This document shows, one piece after another, positions 1 to 8,379 of a stretch of DNA of 64,000 bases. The notes beneath the pieces were generated by a model. That model had not been told where the DNA came from, did not search any database, and saw only the letters and a program-made list of their open reading frames with translations. The number at the start of each line of letters is the position of its first letter. The stretch's first letter is position 1. The stretch covers positions 871,001 through 935,000 of the forward strand of contig NZ_AP011952.1 in assembly GCF_000828575.1 (NCBI RefSeq), read 5' to 3'. Made by a program: the position numbers and the translations under genes. The stretch is from Methanothermobacter sp. CaT2. Its GTDB lineage: Archaea > Methanobacteriota > Methanobacteria > Methanobacteriales > Methanothermobacteraceae.

Positions 1-14
1 ACGCAAAAATAGGA

Positions 15-344
15 TCAGGATTCAACAGGGCTCACTTTCTTCTCCACCGAGACATCGGGTGATATTATCAGTATATCCCCAACTGCCTGTACCCTGTCAT
101 AGTTTATGTCTATTATGCCCTCCTCCTGTATGGGCCTTATCTCATCGGATTCAGGCACTATCCTTATGCTTGTCTTGAGGACGTCCTTTATACCCACGTT
201 CTTCTTGTCATGCCGCATTGGCCTCACCTTGAGGGTTGAGACACGTCCCTTCTTGATGTTGAGGACAACATCCTGGACCCTTCCAACGTATTTACCCCTT
301 GATGTGTATATTTCAAGTCCATATAGACTGGATAATTCAACCAT
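15..344 (-). CDS. PRC-barrel domain protein
   Basis: A 109-residue protein that reads as a stand-alone PRC-barrel: beta-rich, with the pattern LYGLEIYTSRGKYVGRVQDV near the N-terminus and a second strand set around GILIISPD. Archaeal PRC-barrel proteins of this size are small adaptor-like proteins, some linked to RNA processing or division; the exact role here is not known. The frame is open to 380, but I chose the ATG at 342-344 because a GGTGGTGG ribosome binding site lies just before it and homology-like sequence starts there. It is divergent from the tRNA-binding gene at 501, with an AT-rich promoter region between them. Confidence 0.8.
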   Translation of the reverse strand: MVELSSLYGLEIYTSRGKYVGRVQDVVLNIKKGRVSTLKVRPMRHDKKNVGIKDVLKTSIRIVPESDEIRPIQEEGIIDINYDRVQAVGDILIISPDVSVEKKVSPVES

Positions 345-500
345 TTTTCCACCACCAGACAGTTTAACAGGGAGCTCCACTGCATAAACCTGCTATTGGT
401 TAATATTATTGTTTATAGCTTAAATACTTATAGGGAAATAATAGATCAGTGCGGCGGCAGAAAAGAGGCCGTTTCTTCATGATTGTGGATGGTGATTGGA

Positions 501-1223
501 ATGTGGGATACCAGTAAGGATTACAGACTCATGGTTGCAGTTAAGGCAGTTGACCTCTTCAGGAGGACCCTTGAATCAGGGGGCTTCAGGGGACAGTGGA
601 AGAAGAAGCCCGCCCTTCAGGCTGCCACTGAAATTGAGAGGATACTTCAGGGCCTCACATACTGTTACATGGAACCAGAGGACCTCGCCTCAAGCCCCGA
701 GGTCATGGAGATCAAGGGAAAGGTTGAGGAGATAGTTGAGGCCCTTGGTGGTGAGGACTGGAGCCGGAGGTTCCTTGAGGAGGCCCCGCGTGAGGAGAGG
801 GAGAAGGTTGAGGAGAACATTGCAAGGGTGCGGTTCTTCCTGAACACCCTTGGAAACCTTGACAGGAGGCTCATGCTCGGAAAGATATCTGACCCTGTGA
901 TCGGGGTTGATATAATTGCAGTTGAGGTCATGAGCGTGGGGAACCATCCCGTGGCAGATAAGCTGCATGTGTGCAACGTGAACGCCGGTGGGAGGTCAAT
1001 AAAGGTCGTCACCAATGACCTCGATGTCCGTGAGAATGACCATGTGGCTGTGGCGCTCCTCCCCCCACAGAATTTCATGGGCGTGACCAGTGAGGGAATG
1101 TTCCTTGGTGTTGAAGGTGTCCTGAGGGATGTGGATGGTGAACCCGGTGAAATGCCCAGGGGGATACCCCTCGAGGCCCTCAACGAAACCCGGAACCTTG
1201 TTGAGGAGTTCCTGAAGAGTTAA
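501..1223 (+). CDS. tRNA-binding (EMAP-II/MetRS beta-like OB-fold) domain protein
   Basis: A 240-residue protein. The N-terminal ~130 residues are alpha-helical and charged and match no family I recognise. The C-terminal ~110 residues are a tRNA-binding OB-fold like that of the MetRS C-terminus/EMAP-II (VMSVGNHPVADKLHVCNVN, then VVTND, then LLPPQNFMGVTSEGM). It could act as a trans tRNA-binding cofactor of an aminoacyl-tRNA synthetase; that is inference from the fold. The start at 501 is set by GGTGAT four bases upstream; the frame opens earlier at 483. Its last 44 bp overlap, antisense, the 3' end of the radical SAM gene. Confidence 0.8.
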   Translation: MWDTSKDYRLMVAVKAVDLFRRTLESGGFRGQWKKKPALQAATEIERILQGLTYCYMEPEDLASSPEVMEIKGKVEEIVEALGGEDWSRRFLEEAPREEREKVEENIARVRFFLNTLGNLDRRLMLGKISDPVIGVDIIAVEVMSVGNHPVADKLHVCNVNAGGRSIKVVTNDLDVRENDHVAVALLPPQNFMGVTSEGMFLGVEGVLRDVDGEPGEMPRGIPLEALNETRNLVEEFLKS

Positions 1224-2133
1224 CCCTCCATGGCTCCCTTATGATCGCCCTGCAGACCCTGCTGCAGCTACCACAGTCACGTGGAATACTGCAACCCGCT
1301 GCCTTCAATCTGTCCTCAAGTTTCAGCTCAGAGGCCGGGTAGTAGCCAGAATAGTCAACCCTCTCAAGACCCTCTGCCCTGCATTCCTCAACGAGTCTCT
1401 CCATCAGCTCTCTGCCGGGCCCCCTGTGGTAGTAGAGCATGAAGTTTGGTCTGAAGCCTATGAGGCGGTAGGGTATCTCAGGGTCAATGGAGGCTATGAA
1501 GGCGGCTATTTCACGGATCTCATGGTCATTGATCCCGGGGATCACCACTGTCCTGAAAACCCTTATCTTATCAGGGAACCTACCTGCAAGGTGGGCTGCG
1601 TTTCTGAGTACCGGTCCTGCAGGTGCACCGGTGAGGTTCCTGTGAAGCTCATCTGAAAGGGCCTTTATCTCAAAGCTGAAGAGTGATGTTAACCCCATGA
1701 GCCTCCTTAGGGTTCCAGGGGTTGAGAACCCGTTTGTTGCGAGGATAACACCAACATCGATTTCTTCCCTTACTCGCCTTACCAGCTCCTCAATGTAGGG
1801 TGTGTGTATGGATGGTTCTCCCCCTGTGAAGCTGATATTTGAGATTCGTTCATGTGATTTAATTGCAGTGATGGCCTCATCTGCAAGTTCCTCTGCTTCA
1901 ACGTGTCCCCTGTAGATCCAGCCAGAGTGGGGGTACTGGGATATGCGGTAGGCGTTACAGTAGGCGCACCGGAATGGGCAGCACAGGAATGTGACGGAAT
2001 AACTTCTCAGGGTTTCTGAGATGGATGTGTATGCTATTTCTGTTTCTGATGCACCGCACACGCCCCTTTCCCCATCCCTCCGATTTGCACCGCACCTCCA
2101 CTCACAGAGCATGCATCTCCCTGATTCATCCAT
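1180..2133 (-). CDS. radical SAM protein, pyruvate formate-lyase activase-like
   Basis: A 317-residue radical SAM enzyme. The cluster motif is CX3CX2C (CPFRCAYC, about residues 52-59), followed by the glycine-rich SAM motif SFTGGEPSIH. An N-terminal CMLCEWRCGANR...GVCG segment and a C-terminal cluster of four cysteines (CSIPRDCGSCSRVC) suggest extra metal or Fe-S sites. The architecture matches archaeal proteins annotated as PFL-activating-enzyme homologues. No glycyl-radical enzyme lies nearby, so the substrate is unknown. It ends inside the convergent tRNA-binding gene. Confidence 0.82.
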   Translation of the reverse strand: MDESGRCMLCEWRCGANRRDGERGVCGASETEIAYTSISETLRSYSVTFLCCPFRCAYCNAYRISQYPHSGWIYRGHVEAEELADEAITAIKSHERISNISFTGGEPSIHTPYIEELVRRVREEIDVGVILATNGFSTPGTLRRLMGLTSLFSFEIKALSDELHRNLTGAPAGPVLRNAAHLAGRFPDKIRVFRTVVIPGINDHEIREIAAFIASIDPEIPYRLIGFRPNFMLYYHRGPGRELMERLVEECRAEGLERVDYSGYYPASELKLEDRLKAAGCSIPRDCGSCSRVCRAIIREPWRVNSSGTPQQGSGFR

Positions 2134-2306
2134 GGTAACAGTTTATGGGATGTGATTAATACATTTTTCTGAAAAGGTAGGGGAGTTTTTATCTGCTGAT
2201 GAATATCAAAAATGTGAAGGTACTGTGATATTCCTATTCCTCATGGATACTCCAGAGAATAAATATATGATGGTGGCATTCCAAAAAAATTAAAATTGGA
2301 ATGGAT

Positions 2307-3491
2307 TTATGCTATCTGCCAGTAGGTGGATGTCTTCTTAACGTACCTGTAGGTCCAGTAGTATCTCCACTTGTATCTCCATTTACCGTAGTACCTGTAC
2401 CATTTCTTGTACCATTTCTTCACCTTCACCTTAACGTAGTAGGTGAGGGTCACTGGCTTCATGATTGTGTAACTTGCTGATGATACCGCTGATGATGCGC
2501 CGTTAACAACTGCAATGAATTTCAGTGCTGTTGATTTGCTCAGAACCAGTGGCGCTGTGTATTTTGTGCTGTTGACTGTTGGTGTGGAGCCATTGGTTGT
2601 GTAGTATATCGTTGAGTTTGCAGGGCCTGTGAGTGTCACGGTAACATTGTTGCGGTATATTCCTGATGCCGGGCTTGCAGATGGTGCTGCTGGAGTTGAT
2701 GTGACCGATGCTGGTGTGAGGTCTCCCACGGTAACACTGTGGAGTCCTGCTGGCAGTTCGTATGTGAATGTGACTTCCCTGGTTTCTCCTGTGGCGAGGG
2801 TCACTGTCTTGGTGTCCTTCACCTCACCGTTGACCTTAAGCTCAGCTGTGTAGTCCCCTGCAACACCTGTGTTTGTGACATTGACTGTCACGTTCACGGT
2901 GAGGGGTGCGCTGCCGCTCAGGGGGTTAACTGTGAGGTTTGCCAGTGAGAAGTGTGGCTGCAGGTCCACTGTGAGGTTGGTGGAGTTCAGTACTGTTTCA
3001 TTTTCAATTCCGCCGGTTGAATTCAGCTGGAATGCCACTGAACTTGCCCTTACCCTGAAGACCTTACCATTTGCATTTTCAACGACGAATAGCCACCTGT
3101 AGCTCTTTCCATCTTCCATGTAGAGCTTTGCTGCTCCCTGGGGTACCGGTGCCCCTGTGAAGGAGCTGAGCCAGACCTCCTGGACACCTTCAGGTACCGT
3201 GTAATCTGCTGAGGGTCCGCTGAGGTCACCGGTGTAGTACCACTTTATGGTTGCATCTGTGATGTTACCCTCAAGGAGTTCAAGCTTTGCATCGACCGCC
3301 ACTGTGGGATCAACGTCCTGGAGGTCATCACTGTAGTTAACATCGACAATTATCTGTGCGGGGTCCGAGGCGTTCTGCTGCATTGTCAGGTTAACAGCAT
3401 TGGAGGGTATATCCGCTGCTGATGCACCTGAGATACCTGCAGCGAATGCAAGCAGGACCAGTAATGGTAGCACAATATGTTTGTCTTTCAA
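2307..3491 (-). CDS. secreted protein with CARDB and chitobiase-like domains and a Lys/Tyr/Trp-rich tail
   Basis: A 394-residue exported protein. It starts at TTG, supported by GGAGGTG five bases upstream. A signal peptide (about residues 1-25, ending GASA) is followed by an unassigned N-terminal region. A CARDB-like domain comes next (about 180-250; NLTVNPLSGSAPLTVNVTV), then a chitobiase C-terminal-like Ig fold (about 270-343; IYYTTNGSTPT). The last ~50 residues are a strikingly basic aromatic tail made mostly of Lys/Arg and Tyr/Trp. There are many N-glycosylation sequons. I infer a cell-envelope protein, the tail perhaps contacting pseudomurein. No enzymatic domain is visible. Confidence 0.75.
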   Translation of the reverse strand: MKDKHIVLPLLVLLAFAAGISGASAADIPSNAVNLTMQQNASDPAQIIVDVNYSDDLQDVDPTVAVDAKLELLEGNITDATIKWYYTGDLSGPSADYTVPEGVQEVWLSSFTGAPVPQGAAKLYMEDGKSYRWLFVVENANGKVFRVRASSVAFQLNSTGGIENETVLNSTNLTVDLQPHFSLANLTVNPLSGSAPLTVNVTVNVTNTGVAGDYTAELKVNGEVKDTKTVTLATGETREVTFTYELPAGLHSVTVGDLTPASVTSTPAAPSASPASGIYRNNVTVTLTGPANSTIYYTTNGSTPTVNSTKYTAPLVLSKSTALKFIAVVNGASSAVSSASYTIMKPVTLTYYVKVKVKKWYKKWYRYYGKWRYKWRYYWTYRYVKKTSTYWQIA

Positions 3492-3981
3492 GTTTTCACC
3501 TCCACATTATTCAAATATTAGATAGATATATTTAATATAAAAATTTTTTTGTTTAACTGGAATCATAAGACTTAAGTTCTGTTATTAATTTAAATCTTGA
3601 GAATGTACATATAATTCAAGTCAAGTACATTAAAAATTGATATGAACCATATTTACCTAGAAATAGCAGATTATGGCTCCCCAGATCCAGTCTCAAGTAT
3701 TGTCATGAATCAGATCACTTCAAACATGACTGACAATTTTTTATTAAAAAAATAACTACATATACTTTTTTATTAAAAATTGTAGCTACCTGAGAACCAT
3801 TTATAAAAATTTTGAAGCCCCCTTATGATGTGAATCACCAATGTAAATCATATTAATCCAGAAAAACGCCAAAATATCCATTCAGATTACCCTTATTAAA
3901 ATAAGGAACAATTCAGGGGATTATTCAGTTCTCAATCAAAGTTCTGAAAAATTAAGGAGAGGGTGCATTCAGCGGACCGGA
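3492..3981. other. 490-bp AT-rich intergenic region
   Basis: No gene seen. The stretch is very AT-rich. It holds the promoter of the secreted protein gene: a minus-strand TATA-like element at about 3523-3540 (TTATATTAAATATATC). Further in are repeated TTTTTTATTAAAAA tracts near 3738-3780 and an imperfect inverted repeat TAACTACA/TGTAGCTA around them. Confidence 0.6.
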
Positions 3982-5394
3982 TCAGTTTTCATTTAGGACT
4001 ATCATCTTTGTGCGTGTCATGTCCCTTATGGCGTACTTGACACCCTCCCTACCCATTCCACTGCACCTGAATCCCCCAAAGGGCATGTGGTCCACCCTGA
4101 ATGTGGACTGCTTGTTTACAAGCACTGTGCCGGCCTCAATTTCCCTGGCCATCCTGAGGGCCGTCCTTATGTTCTCTGTGAAGACCCCTGCCTGAAGTGC
4201 ATAGCAGGTCCCGTTGGCAATTCTTATGGCCTCATCAGCATCGGTGAACCTTATTATTGGGGAGACCGGACCAAAGGTTTCCCTTTCAATAACCTCCATG
4301 CCGGGCACCACATGGTCAAGCACCGTGGGTTCAACAAAGTTACCCCTCCTTGAACCGCCACAGAGGAGTTCAGCACCATCCTCAACCGCCGCCCCGATTA
4401 CCCTCTCAACCTCAATGGCGGCATCCTCATTTATCAGGGGCCCAACATCTGTTCTTACATCCATTGGGTCCCCGGCCCTTAAACTCCCTGTTCTATTCAC
4501 GAGTTTATCTGCGAATTCATCGGCCACGTCCTCATGGACTATCATCCTCTTAACGGCTATGCAGACCTGTCCAGAGTAGAGGTAGGATCCCCTCACAGCA
4601 GCCTCCACTGCAGAGTCGATGTCCGCGTCATCCATGACAATGAGGGGGTCGTTGCCTCCCAGTTCAAGGGTGATCTTCTTCATGGAGGCCCTGGCAGATA
4701 TGTACCTCCCGACCTCAACACTTCCAGTGAAGGTTATCTTATCAACGAGGGGGCTGTCAATGATAACATCCCCCACCTCTGAGCCCCTCCCGGTTACAGC
4801 GTTAACAGCGCCGGCCGGGAAGTGCTCACTGAGGATCCATGCCAGCTTCAGTGCAGATAGTGGGGCCTCGAGGGATGGCTTAAGGATAGTGGTGTTACCG
4901 GCTGCAAGGGCCGGGCCAACCTTGTGTATTGCAAGGTTGAGGGGATAGTTGAAGGGGGTTATTGCCGCAACAACCCCGAGGGGGATTCTGACTGTGAAGC
5001 CAGTGAGACCCTTCCCGCCTATACCCGCGTCCATGGGGATTGATTCACCGTAGAGCCTTCCTGCCTCCTCTGCAGAAAGCCTTGCAGTTTCAACTGACCT
5101 CTTCACCTCGTCACGTGAGAACCTTATTGGTTTTCCTGACTCAAGGGTTATCAGCCTTGCAAATTCATCCAGCTCTGTCTTCAGTTCGTCTGCAACGTCA
5201 TAGAGTTTCTCAGATATCTTCCTGGCTGATAGGTCCGCCATTGCATCCCTGGCCCGGTGGGCCGCCCTTATGGCCCTCTCAACATCACTTCGACCTGCAA
5301 GTGGGACCCTATCCACCTCATCCCCGTTGAAGGGGTTCCTGACGGTGAAGATTTTCTCTCCACTCGCCCCCTCGCCATCAATAATCATCTCCAT
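3982..5394 (-). CDS. cofA: aldehyde dehydrogenase, probable lactaldehyde dehydrogenase
   Basis: A full-length 470-residue NAD(P)-dependent aldehyde dehydrogenase. Visible are the NAD-binding region (FTGSVEVGRYIS), the catalytic glutamate motif ELGGNDP and the catalytic cysteine in GQVCIAV (Cys278), followed by ETFGPVSP. In methanogens the close homologue oxidises L-lactaldehyde to lactate for coenzyme F420 (CofA); other members are non-phosphorylating GAPDH-like. Assignment to lactaldehyde rests on family resemblance and on the F420 genes elsewhere in the window. The ATG at 5394 follows GGGGTG at seven bases; a second in-frame ATG two codons on is possible. Confidence 0.75.
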   Translation of the reverse strand: MEMIIDGEGASGEKIFTVRNPFNGDEVDRVPLAGRSDVERAIRAAHRARDAMADLSARKISEKLYDVADELKTELDEFARLITLESGKPIRFSRDEVKRSVETARLSAEEAGRLYGESIPMDAGIGGKGLTGFTVRIPLGVVAAITPFNYPLNLAIHKVGPALAAGNTTILKPSLEAPLSALKLAWILSEHFPAGAVNAVTGRGSEVGDVIIDSPLVDKITFTGSVEVGRYISARASMKKITLELGGNDPLIVMDDADIDSAVEAAVRGSYLYSGQVCIAVKRMIVHEDVADEFADKLVNRTGSLRAGDPMDVRTDVGPLINEDAAIEVERVIGAAVEDGAELLCGGSRRGNFVEPTVLDHVVPGMEVIERETFGPVSPIIRFTDADEAIRIANGTCYALQAGVFTENIRTALRMAREIEAGTVLVNKQSTFRVDHMPFGGFRCSGMGREGVKYAIRDMTRTKMIVLNEN

Positions 5395-5489
5395 CTGGAA
5401 ACACCCCGTAAAGGATCAGCCCACAGAGACGTAGCCCTGCTCTGGATTATAGATTCAAAATTATAAATCAATCAAAGCCGGTATGTGCC

Positions 5490-5681
5490 CTAGAACTTGT
5501 TCTTAAGGCCCTTTATCGAGTTTGTAACATTCTGAACATCTGAGTTCATGGCTGTTTGAGATCCCCTGACATAATTGCGGTACCATACAACCGCCACCGT
5601 TACGATGACTATTATACCCCCGAATACAAGTATGAGTTCAGCGGATCCCTGACCTGATTCATCGGCAATTAAACCATGCAA
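5490..5681 (-). CDS. class III signal peptide archaeal pilin
   Basis: A 63-residue pilin-like protein. A short N-terminal leader ends in the class III signal motif QGSAEL (QXSXE pattern, about residues 11-16), which is processed by an EppA-type prepilin peptidase. One hydrophobic helix follows (LILVFGGIIVIVTVAVVWY). It starts at TTG, since the nearby ATG is out of frame and stops at once; GGGAGGT lies seven bases upstream. It sits 13 bp downstream of the TadC-like gene and is probably co-transcribed. Function inferred: minor or major subunit of a type IV-like pilus. Confidence 0.8.
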   Translation of the reverse strand: MHGLIADESGQGSAELILVFGGIIVIVTVAVVWYRNYVRGSQTAMNSDVQNVTNSIKGLKNKF

Positions 5682-5694
5682 AGCCTTAACCTCC

Positions 5695-6636
5695 CTATGG
5701 TGCCATGCTACTTACAAGTGTCATTCCGAAACTTCCTATCACATAGAATATTGCATATGCCATTATGGAGAGCGGAACAGCGAATTTAACACCCTTCCTT
5801 GCACTCCCGTACATTATGATGCCTATCAGGAGCCCTGCTATTATGGAGTGAATTATTATGTAGCCTGAAGCAGCGATCTTTGCAGCCCCCAGGATGGGGT
5901 TTGGTTTTCCCACTGACTCCATGAAACCTGAGTAGACCATTATCATCCCCAGGGCGAAGGGTGCTGCGATTATGGCCGCGACAACAAGGAACATGACTGA
6001 CATCATGACGTTGGCCTTCCTCTCCCTCTTAAGTGCAAGGACCGCCCTCAGGTCCTCTGCAACGGTTTCAATGACATCTGAAAGGCTTCCACCGGCTCTT
6101 CTACCCTCAAGTATCATCCTGAATGTCCTGTCAAGGTTTTTTGACTTCAGGCGCTCGCTCATTGATAGTATGGCTTCATCGAATGTTCTGCCGATCTTTA
6201 TCTCAATAACAGCCCTCTTCAGTTCATCATACAGGGGTCCCTCCCCCTGTCGGGATACATCCTCAAGGGCTGATTCAAGGCCCACACCCGCCCGCAGGAG
6301 AGAGGCTATCTGCCTCAGGAAGTCGGGTGTTGACTGTTCAATGGCATCAACGCGCCTCTCCATCATTATAAAGATGTATGCCCCCAGCATGATTGACGGC
6401 AGGGAGAATCCTACCAGTACTGCGAGGATAACACTTAAACCAAGAAGGGCTGCAACAACGGATGCAATAACTGCAAATATGGCCCCTCCAAGGAATGCAA
6501 GGGTTACTATCTCTGATGCCTTTACATACAGCCCGGTCCTTATGAGGGTCTCCTGCAGCCTGAGGAGCAGCCTATCAGGTATTATGTTCTCAAGGGCATC
6601 GCTCATTGGTTTCAGTGCGCTTGGTACTACGGCCAT
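5695..6636 (-). CDS. type II secretion/pilus assembly membrane protein (TadC/GspF family)
   Basis: A 313-residue membrane protein. It has paired N-terminal transmembrane helices (about 44-92), a cytoplasmic GspF/TadC domain (about 95-200; [15 protein letters not shown] and [19 protein letters not shown]) and three C-terminal helices. This is the inner-membrane platform protein of archaeal type IV-like pili. The ATG at 6636 follows a GGTGTT-type site. The pilin gene is immediately downstream, but no secretion ATPase or prepilin peptidase gene is in the window, so the partner genes must be elsewhere. Confidence 0.82.
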   Translation of the reverse strand: MAVVPSALKPMSDALENIIPDRLLLRLQETLIRTGLYVKASEIVTLAFLGGAIFAVIASVVAALLGLSVILAVLVGFSLPSIMLGAYIFIMMERRVDAIEQSTPDFLRQIASLLRAGVGLESALEDVSRQGEGPLYDELKRAVIEIKIGRTFDEAILSMSERLKSKNLDRTFRMILEGRRAGGSLSDVIETVAEDLRAVLALKRERKANVMMSVMFLVVAAIIAAPFALGMIMVYSGFMESVGKPNPILGAAKIAASGYIIIHSIIAGLLIGIIMYGSARKGVKFAVPLSIMAYAIFYVIGSFGMTLVSSMAP

Positions 6637-6710
6637 CTCAACACCACATTCCAGTGTAACATCATGCTCTGTTACTAACTATCTGGCGCCTATTATTTAT
6701 AATTACCACA

Positions 6711-7721
6711 TCAACTCAGTGCATCAGGCAGCCGGTTCATAACACCCTCACCCACCACGACCATGTCCTCAACCCGCACACCGAACTCGCCCGGGATGTA
6801 GATCCCTGGTTCAACTGTCAGGACCATCCCTTTCCTCAGGACGGTTTCATCACCTGCTGCCAGGGATGGCTTTTCATGGACATCAAGGCCCACCCCATGA
6901 CCTGTTGAGTGTATGAAGTTATCAGCATAGCCATATTCCCCTATAACTCCTCTGACAGCACTGTCAACATCACATGCCCTTGCACCAGGTTTGAGGGCCT
7001 TCACCCCCGCCCTTTTAGCTTCAAGGACAATTTCAAGTACCTCATGCTCCCCTTCACCCTCAACGATTGTCCTTGTGGTGTCGGAGTGGTAGCCCTCCCT
7101 GACAGCCCCCCAGTCAATCAGTACCGGTGACCCGGTGGTGTTTGCTGTTGGCACCGCATGGGGGATGCTTGACCTCTCCGATGATGCCACTATGGTGTCA
7201 AAGGATACCCCCTCAGAACCGGCCAGGCGCATGGTGTAGTCAAGTCTGGCGGCTATCTCAATTTCAGTCCCATTAAATTCAAGTTTTTTGAATGAGTTCT
7301 CTGCTATCCTCAGGGCCTCCTCCATCCTTTTAAGTTCCTCCCTGTCCTTGACCATCCTGATACCTGATACAGGATCCATGACCCTGAAGTCCCCACCGAT
7401 GCCGAGCCTCTCAAGGAGGCCCACGGGGGTGGCCGGTTCAACAAGCACGCCTGAGAGGTCGAATGATTCTCTCACATCCCTTATTCTCTTGAAGGTCCTC
7501 ACATCAACCCGGGATTTCACCATGGCGGATTCTCTATCCATCTCACTCACAAGGAGTACCGGTTCATCCTCAAGGATCAGGAATGAGGTGGCTGTTGGCA
7601 TGAAGCCTGAGAGGTAGTATATGTTCTTCCTTGCAGTTATAAGGGCCCTTTCGCCCTCCTCATGAATATTCTCAAGGGCACATTCGATTCTATTCAACCT
7701 ATCACCTTTCCATACATCCAT
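6711..7721 (-). CDS. M24 family peptidase (Xaa-Pro aminopeptidase-like)
   Basis: A 336-residue metallopeptidase. A creatinase-like N-terminal domain (about 1-115) precedes a pita-bread catalytic domain. The five metal ligands are recognisable: Asp in DWGAVREG and DTTRT, His in HSTGHGVGLDVHE, and Glu in TVEPG and VRVEDMV. It probably removes N-terminal residues before proline. The start is ambiguous: ATG at 7721 has GGTGAT two bases upstream, and TTG at 7697 also has GGTGAT three bases upstream, which would give 328 residues. Confidence 0.82.
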   Translation of the reverse strand: MDVWKGDRLNRIECALENIHEEGERALITARKNIYYLSGFMPTATSFLILEDEPVLLVSEMDRESAMVKSRVDVRTFKRIRDVRESFDLSGVLVEPATPVGLLERLGIGGDFRVMDPVSGIRMVKDREELKRMEEALRIAENSFKKLEFNGTEIEIAARLDYTMRLAGSEGVSFDTIVASSERSSIPHAVPTANTTGSPVLIDWGAVREGYHSDTTRTIVEGEGEHEVLEIVLEAKRAGVKALKPGARACDVDSAVRGVIGEYGYADNFIHSTGHGVGLDVHEKPSLAAGDETVLRKGMVLTVEPGIYIPGEFGVRVEDMVVVGEGVMNRLPDALS

Positions 7722-7742
7722 TCATCACCAGAGGACAGAGAG

Positions 7743-8222
7743 TTAAATATCCTCTCCCTCATTCAGAAACTTAACTATCCTGTCCCTCATTATGCCTTCA
7801 AGTTCATCCATAACAGGCTCCGGGACCTTACCTTCAAGTGGGACAGGTATGTGGCCGAACTCTCTGTCCCTGAAGGTTTCACCTCCGAACCTGACCGGCC
7901 TGCTGTACCTTGGATGGAAGTGCCAGTGCACCTCAGGGTCCGGATCCTCTGATCTGAAGGCCGAGTTCTTGAAGCAGCTCCAGTTGAAGAGGTCCGGGTT
8001 GAAAAGTTCCCTCACGGCAGACTCAAGGCACCTCAGAATCCATGCAAAATCAGCCCACTCCCCATCCATGAGCTCTGAGAGGTCCCTGCACTTCCTCCTG
8101 AGGGCCACGACGCATGTCCCGAGGTATCGCTGGCTCGGTGCAAGGTAGATTATCCAGTGCCGTGTTCTGGCAAGTTCGCGTCCATAGTACCCATCCAGGC
8201 CACAGTATTCACAGGAAGCCAC
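7743..8222 (-). CDS. HIT family protein with N-terminal CxxC
   Basis: A 159-residue histidine-triad protein (nucleotide hydrolase/transferase superfamily). The catalytic HxHxH motif appears as HWHFHPRY. The N-terminal CEYCGLDG looks like half of a zinc site found in many HIT proteins. I chose GTG at 8222 because GGTGAT lies four bases upstream; the frame opens to 8234. The substrate is not predictable from sequence. It is divergent from the alcohol dehydrogenase gene and upstream of the M24 peptidase gene. Confidence 0.8.
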   Translation of the reverse strand: MASCEYCGLDGYYGRELARTRHWIIYLAPSQRYLGTCVVALRRKCRDLSELMDGEWADFAWILRCLESAVRELFNPDLFNWSCFKNSAFRSEDPDPEVHWHFHPRYSRPVRFGGETFRDREFGHIPVPLEGKVPEPVMDELEGIMRDRIVKFLNEGEDI

Positions 8223-8268
8223 AGGAATCACCACACCATTTAATAAGGTTTAATTAAGAGTATACCTC

Positions 8269-8278
8269 CTTATATATA
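8269..8278. promoter_or_regulatory. palindromic TATA box between HIT and alcohol dehydrogenase genes
   Basis: The sequence CTTATATATA (core TATATATA, 8271-8278) is a strong archaeal TATA match and is nearly symmetric. It could serve both directions. About 26 bases downstream, transcription would start near 8300 on the plus strand and near 8248 on the minus strand, giving short leaders to both genes. Confidence 0.55.
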
Positions 8279-8295
8279 GAACATGGGGTGCCATG

Positions 8296-8360
8296 ATGAA
8301 ATCTGTACTGAACCAGGCACTGAAGAACATAACATCCCATGAAATCTGTACTGATCCAGA
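8296..8360 (+). repeat. pair of ~20-bp direct repeats, 43 bp apart
   Basis: ATGAAATCTGTACTGA followed by A or T and CCAG occurs at 8296-8317 and again at 8339-8360. The two copies are not in the same reading frame relative to the downstream gene. That argues they are DNA or RNA signals, not coding. They lie just after the predicted transcription start. Confidence 0.7.
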
Positions 8361-8379
8361 TCAGGGACTGGTGGTGAAG

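Noticed and set aside
2195..2300. C/D-box sRNA (TGATGA near 2199)
   Set aside because: No matching D box (CTGA) at a suitable distance; one C-like box alone is not enough.
5972..6742. 256-codon plus-strand open frame
   Set aside because: Antisense to the TadC-like gene in a Ser/Thr/Arg-rich shadow frame; no ribosome binding site and no family features.
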